A stretch of DNA of 64,000 nt from Egicoccus sp. AB-alg2 (GTDB lineage Bacteria > Actinomycetota > Nitriliruptoria > Nitriliruptorales > Nitriliruptoraceae): assembly GCF_041821065.1 (NCBI RefSeq), contig NZ_JBGUAX010000009.1, positions 62,001-126,000 on the forward strand, read 5' to 3'. The translations under genes and the position numbers were made by a program. Below the pieces are notes generated by a model that was not told the DNA's origin, did no database searches, and was given only the letters and a program-made list of their open reading frames with translations. Below are positions 24,614-33,656 of the stretch, one piece after another (positions within the stretch are counted from its first letter, which is position 1; each line of letters begins with the position of its first letter).

Positions 24614-25600
24614 TCAGACGTTCTCGCCGCGGAAGATCTCGGAGACGGACTGGTCCTCGAAGACGGCGCGCAGCGCGGAGGCGAGGATGGGGGCGATCGA
24701 GAGGACGACGAGCTTGTCGATCCGCCGTTCCTCGGGGATCGGCAGCGTGTTGGTGACGACGACCTTCTCGATGACCGAGTTCTTGAGGCGTTCGGCGGCC
24801 GGGTCGGAGAACACGGGGTGGGTGGCGCAAGCGATGACGCGGGTGGCGCCGCGCTCCTTCAGCAGTTCGGCGGCGCCGCAGATCGTGCCGGCGGTGTCGA
24901 TCATGTCGTCGATCAGGATGCAGGTCTTGCCGTCGACCTCACCGATGACGTCGAGGGTCTCCGACACGTTCTGCTGGTCGGGGTCGCGGCGCTTGTGGAG
25001 GATCGCGATGGGTGCGCCGAGGTGGCCGGCGAACTTCTCCGTGAGCCGCACGCGGCCGGCGTCGGGCGAGACGATGACGCGGTCGGTGGCCTGCGTGTTG
25101 TCGGCGATCCACTGGACCAGCAGGGGCAGCGCGGTGAGGTGGTCGAACGGGTCGTCGAAGAAGCCCTGGATCTGCCCGGTGTGCAGGTCGACGGACATGA
25201 TGCGGTCCACGCCGGTGGACTCGTACATGTCGGCGATCATGCGCGCGGCGATGGCTTCGCGGGAGCGGGCCTTCTTGTCCGAGCGCGAGTAGCCGTAGTA
25301 CGGGACGACCGCCACGGTGCGCTTGGCGGAGGCCCGCTTGAGCGCGTCGAGCATGATGAGCTGCTCGATCACGAAGTCGTTGATGCTCATCCCGCCGGGG
25401 ATGGACAGGTGCGACTGGATGACGAAGACGTCGCCGCCGCGCACGGATTCGGCGAAGCGGGCGTAGAGCTCACCGTTGGCGAACTGCGCGAGCTTCACCT
25501 CACCGACGCGCATCCCCAGGTGGTCGGCCACCTCGCGGGCGAGCTCCGGGTAGGAGGACCCGGAGAAGATGTGCATGCGCTTCTTGGTGACGACTTCCAC
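24614..25600 (-). CDS. prs: Ribose-phosphate pyrophosphokinase (PRPP synthetase)
   Basis: Makes PRPP from ribose 5-phosphate and ATP for nucleotide, His and Trp synthesis. In 328 residues it shows IFSGSSYPELA, the phosphate-binding YYGYSRSDKKARSREAI loop, the divalent cation site VDLHTGQIQGFF and the PRPP loop ILIDDMIDTAGT. The GTG at 25600 has GAGG upstream; an ATG eight codons later also fits. In M. tuberculosis prs is also next to glmU; here a HAD phosphatase gene lies between. Confidence 0.95.
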   Translation of the reverse strand: MEVVTKKRMHIFSGSSYPELAREVADHLGMRVGEVKLAQFANGELYARFAESVRGGDVFVIQSHLSIPGGMSINDFVIEQLIMLDALKRASAKRTVAVVPYYGYSRSDKKARSREAIAARMIADMYESTGVDRIMSVDLHTGQIQGFFDDPFDHLTALPLLVQWIADNTQATDRVIVSPDAGRVRLTEKFAGHLGAPIAILHKRRDPDQQNVSETLDVIGEVDGKTCILIDDMIDTAGTICGAAELLKERGATRVIACATHPVFSDPAAERLKNSVIEKVVVTNTLPIPEERRIDKLVVLSIAPILASALRAVFEDQSVSEIFRGENV

Positions 25601-25755
25601 GGCAGCCTCGACGGGCGGGCGGGAGCGGGGGTACCTCGGACGGTAGCCGGCGGGCCGCCCGGCCGGCGAGCCGGACCGCTGTGGGCAACCCGGTCCGTCC
25701 GAGCGCCGCGCGCCGCTGGCCACGTCCGTACCCCGTGGCGCGCGGCGCCGTCGCG

Positions 25756-26418
25756 TCACGCGGGGACGCCGAGATGGCCGAGCAGGTCCGCCGGTGTGTC
25801 CACGACCACGTCGGCGCCCGCGGCCTCGAGCTCCGCACGGTCCCCGATGCCCCAGGTGACGCCGAGGGTGCGCGTGCCGACGGCGCGTCCGGCGTCGACG
25901 TCGTGGTGACGGTCGCCGACCATCCACACGGCAGCGGGGTCCAGCGCGTCACCGAACGGCGCCAGCGCCCGCCGCAACGCGGCCGCCTTGGCCTCCTCGA
26001 GGGCGCTCAGTGCGGGGGCGTGCACCTCCTCGACGTGGCCGGCGAGGCCAACGGCCGCGAGGATCGGGGCGGCGAACTCGCGCGGTTTGGAGGTGACGAC
26101 CAGTACCGACCGCTGCGTGGCGACCGCGGCGAGCACCTCGGCGATGCCGGGCACCGCCGTGGTGTGCGTCAGCGACACCTCGGCGTAGCGGCTGCGGTAC
26201 GCGTCGATACACGTGGTGGCGCCGGCGGGGTCGTGACCGGCCGACGTCAGCAGGCTCGTGAACGTCTCCAGCAGCGGCGGACCGATGAAGCGGTGCAGCG
26301 CGGCCTCGTCGTGGGGCTCGAGGCCGGCGTCGACCAGCGCGTGATTGATGCACGAGGCGATGGCGGCGCGGGAGTCGACGAGGCAGCCGTCGAGGTCGAA
26401 GCAGACGGGTGGCGTCAC
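25756..26418 (-). CDS. HAD-superfamily hydrolase, phosphoglycolate phosphatase-like
   Basis: A 220-residue HAD enzyme. Motif I is FDLDGCLVDS at the N-terminus, with the nucleophile Asp and the acid Asp. Motif II is VVTSKP, the conserved Lys lies in the KAAALRRAL segment, and motif IV is VWMVGDRHHDVDAG. The alpha-helical cap between motifs I and II matches the Gph/PpaX group. The substrate cannot be told from sequence. Its ATG overlaps the glmU stop (ATGA), so it is co-expressed with glmU and perhaps prs. Confidence 0.87.
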   Translation of the reverse strand: MTPPVCFDLDGCLVDSRAAIASCINHALVDAGLEPHDEAALHRFIGPPLLETFTSLLTSAGHDPAGATTCIDAYRSRYAEVSLTHTTAVPGIAEVLAAVATQRSVLVVTSKPREFAAPILAAVGLAGHVEEVHAPALSALEEAKAAALRRALAPFGDALDPAAVWMVGDRHHDVDAGRAVGTRTLGVTWGIGDRAELEAAGADVVVDTPADLLGHLGVPA

Positions 26419-27809
26419 CGGCCGTGCTGCCGGCGGCGCTCGGCGGCCCAGCCTTCCTTGTTGACCTGGCGGGCGCGGGCGATCGCGAGCGCGTCCGCCG
26501 GCACGTCGTCGGTCAGGGTGGAACCGGCCGCGACGAAGGCGCCGCTGCCGACGGTCACGGGCGCGACGAGCATGGTGTCGCAGCCGACGAAGGCACCGTC
26601 CTCGATGGTGGTGTGCGACTTCGTGAAGCCGTCGTAGTTCACGGTGATGACGCCGCAGGCGATGTTCACCTGCTCCCCCACGGTCGCGTCACCGAGGTAG
26701 GCGAGGTGCGGCACCTTGGAGCCGTCCCCGATCTGCGCGTTCTTGGTCTCCACGAAGGCGCCGGCCTTGGACTTCACGCCCAACCGGGTGCCGGGCCGCA
26801 GGTGGGTGAACGGACCGACGGACGCGTGTTCGCCGATCACGGCCTCCGTGGCACGGGTGGAGTGGACGGTCGCGTCGTTGCCGACCTGGCAGGCGGTGAG
26901 GTGGCTGTTGGGGCCGACGACGGCGCGCTCGCCGATGCGTGTGCCCGACTCCAGGATGGTGCCGGGCAGCAGAACCGCGTCGCGTCCCACCTCCACGTCC
27001 ACGTCGAGGTGGGTGGTGGCGGGGTCGGCGACGGAGACGCCGACCTCGGTCATGAGGTGGTCGAGGTGGCGCCGGCGGAGCACGGCCGCGGCGTCGGCGA
27101 GCTGGCGGCGGTCGTTGACACCGGCCACCTCGTCCTCGCTGGTGACGAAGGCGGCGACCGGTTCGCCCTTGCCGGCCAGGATCCCCACGACGTCGGTGAG
27201 GTAGAGCTCGCCCTGGTCGTTGTCGGTGTCGAGCTGGCCGAGCGCCGCGACGAGGTGGTCGCGTGCGACGACGTACATGCCGGCGTTGATCTCGTCGATC
27301 GCGCGTTGCGCGTCGGTGGCGTCGCGCTGCTCGACGATGCCGGTCACGTTGCCGTCGGCGTCGCGCAGGACGCGGCCGTAGCCGGTCGGGTCCTCCAGCC
27401 GCGCGGTGAGCATCGCGGCGGTGCTGCCCTGGGCGGCGGCCAGCAACCGCTCCAGCGTCGGTGCGGTCAGCAGCGGCGTGTCCCCCGGCAGCACCAGTAC
27501 CCGGTCGACGTCGTCGGCCAGGGCCGGCATGGCGACCTGCACGGCGTGCCCGGTGCCGTGCTGCTCCTCCTGCACGACCGTGGTCAGACCGGGGAGGTCG
27601 CTGGCCTGCACGGAGGCGGTCACGTCCTCGGCCTGGTGGCCGACCACCACCACGACCTGGCCGAGCCCGAGCGGCCGCAGCGCCTCCAGCACGTGGCCCA
27701 CCAGCGTCCGGCCCGCTGCCCGGTGCAGCACCTTGGCGAGGTCGGAACGGAAACGGGTCCCCTTGCCGGCGGCGAGGACGACCGCGGCGGTGCGGGCGTT
27801 GTCGGACAC
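26415..27809 (-). CDS. glmU: Bifunctional N-acetylglucosamine-1-phosphate uridyltransferase / glucosamine-1-phosphate acetyltransferase
   Basis: Produces UDP-GlcNAc for peptidoglycan. The 464 residues have an N-terminal nucleotidyltransferase domain with VVLAAGKGTRFRSDLAKVLH, and EQHGTGHAVQVA binding the uridine. The C-terminal left-handed beta helix (from about 250) carries the acetyltransferase residues in THLRPGTRLGVKSKAGAF and NYDGFTKSHT. The GTG at 27809 follows AAGG with good spacing. Confidence 0.95.
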   Translation of the reverse strand: MSDNARTAAVVLAAGKGTRFRSDLAKVLHRAAGRTLVGHVLEALRPLGLGQVVVVVGHQAEDVTASVQASDLPGLTTVVQEEQHGTGHAVQVAMPALADDVDRVLVLPGDTPLLTAPTLERLLAAAQGSTAAMLTARLEDPTGYGRVLRDADGNVTGIVEQRDATDAQRAIDEINAGMYVVARDHLVAALGQLDTDNDQGELYLTDVVGILAGKGEPVAAFVTSEDEVAGVNDRRQLADAAAVLRRRHLDHLMTEVGVSVADPATTHLDVDVEVGRDAVLLPGTILESGTRIGERAVVGPNSHLTACQVGNDATVHSTRATEAVIGEHASVGPFTHLRPGTRLGVKSKAGAFVETKNAQIGDGSKVPHLAYLGDATVGEQVNIACGVITVNYDGFTKSHTTIEDGAFVGCDTMLVAPVTVGSGAFVAAGSTLTDDVPADALAIARARQVNKEGWAAERRRQHGR

Positions 27810-28012
27810 GTCAGGACCTTCCGGTGGGTACGACACGAGACCGGCCCGGTGGCGCCGGGATCCGGGCGGGACCTTACCGGTGGTGTCACCGGCCGAGTCC
27901 GCCCGCGGGCCGGGACCATCCCGCCGGCGCGCTCCGGCGCTCGTAGGTCCCACCGACGCACGTCCGGCCTCCTCGACCTCGAACGCCGTGACGCCCCGAC
28001 CGTGACCCGTGC

Positions 28013-28465
28013 CTACACCATCGGCAGCGGCTGCCCGTGGGCCCGCCACACCCCGCCGGCGTCGTCGGCGAGCTTCTGGAAGGTGGTCGCCTGCAGCGTG
28101 CGGATGGTCGCGTCGCGGACGTCGGCCCAGACGTCGCGCATCGAGCACCCGTCGCCGACCTCGCAGGGCTCGGGGTTGCGTCGGGTGGCGCAGCCGATCG
28201 GCGCGAGCGGTCCCTGGAACAGCCGCACGACCGTCTCCAGGGTGATGTCGGACGCGGGCTTGTTGAGCCGGTAGCCGCCGTACCGACCGCGGGTCGCACG
28301 CACGAGGCCGGCTGTCCGCAGCGTCGGCATGACCTGTTCGAGCACCGAGCGGGGAACGGCCGTTCTGGCCGCCAGATCGTCCAGTGTCAGCAGTTCGTCG
28401 CCGTCCGCGAGCGCCAGTGCGAGCACGGCCCGGGCCGCGTAGTCGGTGCGTCGGCCGATCCACAT
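28013..28465 (-). CDS. Rrf2-family regulator with Fe-S-type cysteines
   Basis: A 150-residue winged-helix regulator. The DNA-binding part is WIGRRTDYAARAVLALAL plus AVPRSVLEQVMPTLRTAGLV, with the wing RGRYGGYRL. Three cysteines in the arrangement C-x8-C-x5-C (residues about 92-107) match the cluster ligands of IscR/NsrR/RsrR-type members, so it may sense redox state, NO or cluster supply. The ATG at 28465 is preceded by GAGGA. It is divergent from the sulfonate-type ABC operon and may regulate it through the 22-bp palindrome at 28550. Confidence 0.87.
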   Translation of the reverse strand: MWIGRRTDYAARAVLALALADGDELLTLDDLAARTAVPRSVLEQVMPTLRTAGLVRATRGRYGGYRLNKPASDITLETVVRLFQGPLAPIGCATRRNPEPCEVGDGCSMRDVWADVRDATIRTLQATTFQKLADDAGGVWRAHGQPLPMV

Positions 28466-28549
28466 CGCGGTTCCTCGTGACGGTTGTCCCTGCACCTCCC
28501 ACCCGCGAGGCGCCGAAACTGCGGTCCTGCTCCATCCCGACTAACTCTA

Positions 28550-28571
28550 CGCGCAATGTCGAGATTGCGCG
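28550..28571. promoter_or_regulatory. 22-bp perfect palindrome between Rrf2 gene and ABC operon
   Basis: CGCGCAAT-GTCGAG-ATTGCGCG has 8-bp perfect arms with a 6-bp centre. It lies 21 nt before the substrate-binding protein start and 85 nt from the Rrf2 start. It is a strong candidate operator. Confidence 0.6.
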
Positions 28572-28592
28572 ACGGTCACCTGGAGGGACTGC

Positions 28593-29672
28593 ATGCGCCG
28601 CTTCCCCCTCCCTGCCGCCCTGCTCACGACCGGCCTGCTGCTGGGCGGCTGCGGCGCCACCTCGACGGCGGCGTCCGACGACGCGCCGACGTCCGCCAGC
28701 GATACCGGCGCGTCGGCGGAGCCCTCCGGCACGCTGCGGCTGGGCTACTTCCCGAACGTCACCCACGCGCCGGCCATCGTCGGGCTCGGTGAAGGGCTGT
28801 TCGAGCAGGCGCTGGGTGACGGCGTGACGTTGGAGACCCGGACCTTCAACGCCGGTGGCGAGGCGATCGAGGCGCTGCTGTCGGGCGCGATCGACGCGAC
28901 CTACATCGGCCCGAACCCGGCGATCAACGGCTTCGCCCGCTCGAACGGCGAGGCGCTGCGCATCGTTGCGGGCACGACGTCCGGCGGGGCCTACCTCGTC
29001 ACCCGTCCCGAGCTCACCGACCCCGCGCAACTGGCCGGCACCACGCTGTCGACGCCGGCGCTCGGCAACACCCAGGACGTGGCACTGCGGGCGTGGTTGG
29101 CCGAGGAGGGCTTCGAGACGACTCCCGAGGGTGGCGGCGAGGTCGCGATCCAGCCGCAGGAGAACGCCCAGATCCTGGAGACGTTCCTCGACGGTCAGAT
29201 CGACGGTGCCTGGGTGCCCGAACCCTGGGCGACGCGCATGATCGAGGAGGGCGGCGGGCGCGTCCTGGTCGACGAACGGGACCTGTGGCCGGACACCGAC
29301 GGCGAGTACGTCACCACCCACCTCGTCGTCGCGACCAGCTTCCTCGAGGAGCAGCCCGAGATCGTCGCGGCGCTGCTGCAGGGCCACCTCGACGCCATCG
29401 AGCGCACGACCGCCGACCCGACCGCCACCGCCGGCGTCGTCGCCGACGGCATCGCGGCCGTCACGGGCGTCTCCCCCGACACCGGCGTCGTGGAGCAGGC
29501 GCTCGGGAACCTCACCTTCACCCCCGACCCGATCGCAGACTCGCTGCGCGGTTCGGCGGACGCCGCCATCGCGGTCGGGCTGCTCGAACCCGTCGACCTC
29601 GACGGCATCTACGACCTGACGACGCTGAACCGCCTGCTGACGCAGCGCGGAGACGAGGAGGTGTCCGAGTGA
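28593..29672 (+). CDS. ABC transporter substrate-binding lipoprotein, sulfonate/nitrate/taurine type
   Basis: A 359-residue lipoprotein with the lipobox LGGC after a short signal peptide. The NMT1/SsuA-like fold is shown by LRLGYFPNVTHAPAIVGLGEGLFE, the GPNPAINGF binding segment and GAWVPEPWATRMIEEG. Substrate class (aliphatic sulfonate, taurine, nitrate or a pyrimidine) cannot be fixed from sequence; there is no monooxygenase gene nearby to favour sulfonates. Its stop overlaps the ATPase start (GTGA). Confidence 0.87.
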   Translation: MRRFPLPAALLTTGLLLGGCGATSTAASDDAPTSASDTGASAEPSGTLRLGYFPNVTHAPAIVGLGEGLFEQALGDGVTLETRTFNAGGEAIEALLSGAIDATYIGPNPAINGFARSNGEALRIVAGTTSGGAYLVTRPELTDPAQLAGTTLSTPALGNTQDVALRAWLAEEGFETTPEGGGEVAIQPQENAQILETFLDGQIDGAWVPEPWATRMIEEGGGRVLVDERDLWPDTDGEYVTTHLVVATSFLEEQPEIVAALLQGHLDAIERTTADPTATAGVVADGIAAVTGVSPDTGVVEQALGNLTFTPDPIADSLRGSADAAIAVGLLEPVDLDGIYDLTTLNRLLTQRGDEEVSE

Positions 29673-30451
29673 GCCCCGATCCCGCCACGCTGACCACGCC
29701 AGAGGTCGTGACCGACGCCACCGCCGTCGACGTCCGCGACGTCCGGCGTACGTACCCGGGCGGCGTCGTCGCCCTCGACGGCCTCGACCTGCAGGTCCCA
29801 CGCGGCGGCTTCACGTGCCTGGTCGGCGCGTCGGGCTGCGGCAAGTCGACCCTGCTCGACCTGCTGGCCGGCCTGTCGCAGCCGACCTCGGGCTCGGTCG
29901 CCACCGACGGTCGGAGCGCGCTGCTGTTCCAGGACGCCGCCCTGTTCCCGTGGCTCACCGCACAGCGCAACGTCGAGCTGGCACTGCGACTTCGCGGTGT
30001 GCCCCGCGCTCGGCGCCGCGATCGCGCCCGTGAGTTGCTGCACCTCGTCCACCTCGAGGGCTTCGAGCACCGCCGCCCGCACGAGCTGTCGGGCGGGATG
30101 AGGCAACGCGTCGCGCTCGCCCGTGCGCTTGCCCAAGAGGCCGAGATCCTGCTGATGGACGAGCCGTTCGGCGCGCTCGACGCGATCACCCGCGACCTCA
30201 TGCACGACGAGTTGGAGGCGCTGTGGTCCGCGCAGGGGCTCACCGTCGTGTTCGTCACACACAACGTGCGCGAGGCCGTGCGCCTCGGCGACGAGGTGGT
30301 CGTGCTCACCAGCAGGCCCGGGCGGGTGTCGGCGCGGCTCACGATCGAGCTGCCTCGTCCCCGGACGCTGGCCGACGCCGCCGTCGCGGAGCTGTCCGGC
30401 CAGATCACCGACGTCCTGCGCCGGGAGGTGCGCCGCCATGCCGTCGCCTGA
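29669..30451 (+). CDS. ABC transporter ATP-binding protein, SsuB/TauB-like
   Basis: A 260-residue ATPase. Walker A VGASGCGKSTLL, Q-loop ALLFQDAALFPWL, signature LSGGMRQRVALARALAQ, Walker B ILLMDEPFGALD and H-loop VTHNVREAV are intact. PFGALDAITR is typical for nitrate/sulfonate/taurine importers. The gene overlaps both neighbours, so the three form one operon. Confidence 0.9.
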   Translation: MSPDPATLTTPEVVTDATAVDVRDVRRTYPGGVVALDGLDLQVPRGGFTCLVGASGCGKSTLLDLLAGLSQPTSGSVATDGRSALLFQDAALFPWLTAQRNVELALRLRGVPRARRRDRARELLHLVHLEGFEHRRPHELSGGMRQRVALARALAQEAEILLMDEPFGALDAITRDLMHDELEALWSAQGLTVVFVTHNVREAVRLGDEVVVLTSRPGRVSARLTIELPRPRTLADAAVAELSGQITDVLRREVRRHAVA

Positions 30452-31298
30452 CACCCTGGGCCGGGAGTTCGCCGGCATCGACCACCTGGACACGGCGGAG
30501 ACCGGGCGAGCGTCGACGGCGGCGCGCGTGTGGGCCGGCGCGTGGCCGAAGCTCGCCGCCACGGTGCTCCTGCTCGGCCTGTGGCAGGCCGTGGTGTGGT
30601 CCGGCTGGCGGCCGCCGTACGTGCTGCCCGGCCCGGCGGCCGCCCTCTCGGCCGTGTGGGAGGGGCTGCGTGACGGGTCGCTGCCGGCCGCGTTCGCCAC
30701 CACCATGTCGCGGGCGACGATCGGGTTCGCCATCGCGATCGTGATCGGGGTGGCGCTCGGGCTCGCGGTCGCGAGCGTGCCGTGGTTGCGGACCGCCGTC
30801 GGCTCGCTGATCACCGGCATCCAGACCATGCCGTCGATCGCCTGGTTCCCACTCGCGATCCTGCTGTTCCAGCTCTCGGAGCGCGCGATCCTGTTCGTGC
30901 TGGTCCTGGGGGCGGCACCGGCGATCGCGAACGGGCTGTTGCACGGCATCGACCACACGCCGCCACTCCTGCACCGGGCGGGCCGGGTGCTGGGCGCGTC
31001 CGGGCTCGACCGTTACCGGTTCGTGGTCCTGCCGGCCGCGCTGCCCGGTTTCGTGGGCGGGTTGAAGCAGGGCTGGGCGTTCGCGTGGCGCAGCCTGATG
31101 GCCGGCGAGCTGCTGGTGATCATCGCGGCGCGCCCGTCGCTGGGCACGCGGCTGCAGTTCGCCCGCGAGTTCTCCGACGCCGAAGGGCTGCTGGCCACCA
31201 TGCTGGTGATCCTGGTCATCGGGATCGCGGTGGATGCGCTGGTGTTCGGCCGGCTCGAGCAGGCCGTCCGCCGCCGCTGGGGCCTGCTGCCGACCTGA
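30438..31298 (+). CDS. ABC transporter permease, SsuC/TauC-like
   Basis: A 286-residue inner membrane permease with about six helices. It carries the coupling motif of this importer class in the segment AGRVLGASGLDRYRFVVLPAALPGFVGG and the downstream GWAFAWRSLMAGEL. The start overlaps the ATPase gene by 14 nt. The N-terminal 25 residues are polar and variable, so a later start is conceivable. Confidence 0.9.
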   Translation: MPSPDTLGREFAGIDHLDTAETGRASTAARVWAGAWPKLAATVLLLGLWQAVVWSGWRPPYVLPGPAAALSAVWEGLRDGSLPAAFATTMSRATIGFAIAIVIGVALGLAVASVPWLRTAVGSLITGIQTMPSIAWFPLAILLFQLSERAILFVLVLGAAPAIANGLLHGIDHTPPLLHRAGRVLGASGLDRYRFVVLPAALPGFVGGLKQGWAFAWRSLMAGELLVIIAARPSLGTRLQFAREFSDAEGLLATMLVILVIGIAVDALVFGRLEQAVRRRWGLLPT

Positions 31299-31327
31299 GT
31301 CCGTCGCCGGCAGCCGCGGCGCGAACC

Positions 31328-31368
31328 GGGGAGCGACACCGGGGGGTTCTCACCCTCGGTCGCTCCCC
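31328..31368. terminator. Terminator-like hairpin between ABC operon and tRNA-Gln
   Basis: GGGGAGCGAC and GTCGCTCCCC form a perfect 10-bp stem around a 21-nt loop, located between the convergent permease gene and the tRNA. Confidence 0.5.
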
Positions 31369-31392
31369 ACCTTGCGGTGTCTGCCGGCTGGA

Positions 31393-31467
31393 TGGCTGGG
31401 AGGCAGGGGCTCGAACCCTGAATACCGACTCCAAAGGACGGCGTGTTGCCGATTACACCACCTCCCA
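31393..31467 (-). tRNA. tRNA-Gln (anticodon TTG)
   Basis: A full cloverleaf of 72 nt plus an encoded CCA. The acceptor TGGGAGG pairs with CCTCCCA, the U1-A72 pair being typical of tRNA-Gln. The D stem is GTGT/ACAC and the T arm is CAGGG-TTCGAGC-CCCTG. The anticodon loop CTTTGGA reads TTG. The anticodon stem CCGTC/GTCGG has a T30-T40 mismatch. Confidence 0.93.
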
Positions 31468-31601
31468 ACAGCGCCCGTCCGTGCACGACGGCCGGGCGCC
31501 GGGGCGTGCGAGGGTAGTCGGCCCGGACGAGGTCGCCGACGCGGGGCCCGCGCCGGCGGCCGGCGACGGCCGTCGCCCGGCTCTCCCACCGATGTACGGA
31601 C

Positions 31602-32573
31602 CTAGTCGACCGCGACCTCGGGGCCGCCCGCTGGTGACAGCGCGATCTCCACGCGGTCGAACAGGCCCTTTACACGGGTCGACAGCTCGAGCGCGTGCTG
31701 GGCCGACGCGGCCAGCCCGACCACCGTGGGTCCCGAGCCGCTGACCAGCGCCCCGAGGGCGCCCTCGGCCAGGAAGGCGTCCCGGGCCTCGCGGAGCTCG
31801 GGCCGCAGGGAGAAGGCGGCTTCCTCGAGGTCGTTGTAGAGGGCGGCGCCCAGGGCCTCGGTGTCGCCGGTGCGCAGTGCCTGCAGGACCGCGTCGGGCT
31901 CCGCCTCCGAGGGCCGGCCGACCTCGTCGAAGGCCCGGTAGACGGCCGGCGTCGACAGCGGCTGCTCGCTGATGCCGACCACCCAGTGGTAGGTGCCGCG
32001 GCACAGCACCTGCGCCGTCGAGATGCCGGTGCCCGTCGCCAGGGCGGTCCCGCCCGTGACGCAGAACGGCACGTCGGCGCCCAGTTCCGCGGCGATCTGC
32101 CGCAATTCCTCGCGGTCGAGCTCGGTGCCCCACAGCTCGTTCAGGGCGAGCAGCGTCGCCGCCGCGTCGGCCGATCCGCCGGCCATGCCGGCCGCCACCG
32201 GGATCCGTTTGGTCAGGTGCAGTCGGGTGACCGGGACCGTGCCCTCGTCCTCGCGGTGGGCGGTGCCGACACCGACCAGCCCCATCAGCTGCCGGGCGGC
32301 CCGCACGGCGAGGTTGTCCGGCCCGGGCGGGACCTCGGGCCCGGCCTCCTGGGTGAAGGCGAGATCCATGAACCGGCGCGCGGCCGGGTGGGCCGAACTG
32401 GCCGAACCGTCGAGCTTGGCGAGCACGGTGTCGTGGATCGAGACCGTCTGCAGGATCGTCACGAGCTCGTGGTAGCCGTCGGGACGAAGGCCGCGGACGG
32501 ACAGGAACAGGTTGACCTTGGACGGCACGCGCACGCGGACACGGGCCGCTGCCGTGACCCCGGCGCCGTCCAC
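31602..32573 (-). CDS. ispE: 4-diphosphocytidyl-2-C-methyl-D-erythritol kinase
   Basis: GHMP kinase of the non-mevalonate isoprenoid pathway, 323 residues. It shows VPSKVNLFLSVRGLRPDGYHEL at the N-terminus, the ATP-binding loop PVAAGMAGGSADAAATL, the DVPFCVTGGTALATG segment and the C-terminal SGSGPTVVGL. The GTG at 32573 follows GGGAGG. An ATG at 32618 would overlap the -10-like TAGGAT (32622-32617) and is less likely. It lies downstream of rsmA, as in mycobacteria. Confidence 0.93.
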   Translation of the reverse strand: MDGAGVTAAARVRVRVPSKVNLFLSVRGLRPDGYHELVTILQTVSIHDTVLAKLDGSASSAHPAARRFMDLAFTQEAGPEVPPGPDNLAVRAARQLMGLVGVGTAHREDEGTVPVTRLHLTKRIPVAAGMAGGSADAAATLLALNELWGTELDREELRQIAAELGADVPFCVTGGTALATGTGISTAQVLCRGTYHWVVGISEQPLSTPAVYRAFDEVGRPSEAEPDAVLQALRTGDTEALGAALYNDLEEAAFSLRPELREARDAFLAEGALGALVSGSGPTVVGLAASAQHALELSTRVKGLFDRVEIALSPAGGPEVAVD

Positions 32574-32711
32574 GCGCGGCCTCCCGATCTGCTCCGGCTC
32601 CCCTGGACCGCCTGGCATCCTAGGGACCGCGACCGGCTGGCCCGATTCGGCGACCGCGTGCGTGGCGCGACCGCACGGCGAACGCCGGGTCGCGCGCCGA
32701 AAGCTCGCGCG

Positions 32712-33530
32712 TCACACGGACACACCGGCGGCGGCCAGGGCGGCGTCCAGACGTTCCACGTCCGCTGGAGACAGCCTCTCCGCGCGGGCGCCGAGGTCGA
32801 TCCCGGCATCGGACGCGGCCGCCGCCAGCGCCGGGCCCGGCGCGAGGTGGCGCAGGTTGTTGCGCAGCGTCTTGCGCCGCTGCCGGAACGCGGTCTCGAT
32901 GAGCCGGAAGCGGCGCGCGCGCACCTCCCCCGCCGGAGCATCGGCCCGGCGGGTGATGCGCACCATCACGCTGTCCACGTTGGGCACCGGGTGGAACACG
33001 GTGCGGGGGATGGTCAGCGCCACCTCGGCGTTGGCGACGGTGCCGAGCTTGCAGCTGACCGCGGCATACAGCGAGTCGCCGGGCACCGCCGCCCAGCGTT
33101 CGCCGACCTCGCGTTGCACCATCACGAACAGGTCGTCGACCGCCGGGTCCTCCAGCGCGTGCATGATCAGCGGGGTGGCCACGTTGTAGGGCAGGTTCGC
33201 CACCAGCCGGGCGGGGCCGCCGCCCACCAGCGCACCGAGGTCGGCCTGCAGCGCGTCGGCGTGGACCACCTCGACGTCGTCGCGGCCGCGCAGCACCTCG
33301 GCCAGTGCCGCCACGAAGCCGGCGTCGATCTCCACCGCGACCACGCGCCGGACGGTGTCGGCGAGCCCGAGCGTGAGCGACCCCAGCCCGGGTCCGATCT
33401 CCAGCACGACGTCGTCGCCGCGCAGCCCGGCCGCGTCGACGATCCGGCGCACCGTGTTGGGGTCGACGACGAAGTTCTGGCCCGCGGCCTTGCGAGGCGC
33501 CAGCCCACGTTCGGCGAGCAGGCGACGCAC
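32712..33530 (-). CDS. rsmA: 16S rRNA (adenine(1518)-N6/adenine(1519)-N6)-dimethyltransferase RsmA
   Basis: The conserved KsgA enzyme that dimethylates two adenines in helix 45. In 272 residues it has KAAGQNFVVDPN, the SAM-binding motif VLEIGPGLGSLT, VVAVEID, the catalytic VANLPYNVATP (NLPY) and the C-terminal RRKTLRNNL segment. The start is slightly uncertain: the frame is open upstream (LLTPRE precedes the GTG used), and an AGGAG lies 35-40 nt before it, so a rarer start codon a few residues earlier is possible. It sits between rpfB and ispE. Confidence 0.93.
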   Translation of the reverse strand: MRRLLAERGLAPRKAAGQNFVVDPNTVRRIVDAAGLRGDDVVLEIGPGLGSLTLGLADTVRRVVAVEIDAGFVAALAEVLRGRDDVEVVHADALQADLGALVGGGPARLVANLPYNVATPLIMHALEDPAVDDLFVMVQREVGERWAAVPGDSLYAAVSCKLGTVANAEVALTIPRTVFHPVPNVDSVMVRITRRADAPAGEVRARRFRLIETAFRQRRKTLRNNLRHLAPGPALAAAASDAGIDLGARAERLSPADVERLDAALAAAGVSV

Positions 33531-33656
33531 CTCGCGCGGGGTCAGCAGATCGCCGATGCGAGCGGCTCCTGGAGCGACGGGCGACGGACGCGGCGCCGGC
33601 CGGGATCGTCCCGCCGGCGCCGCGTCAACGATAGAGGGTCGTGAGGTCGCCGACGT

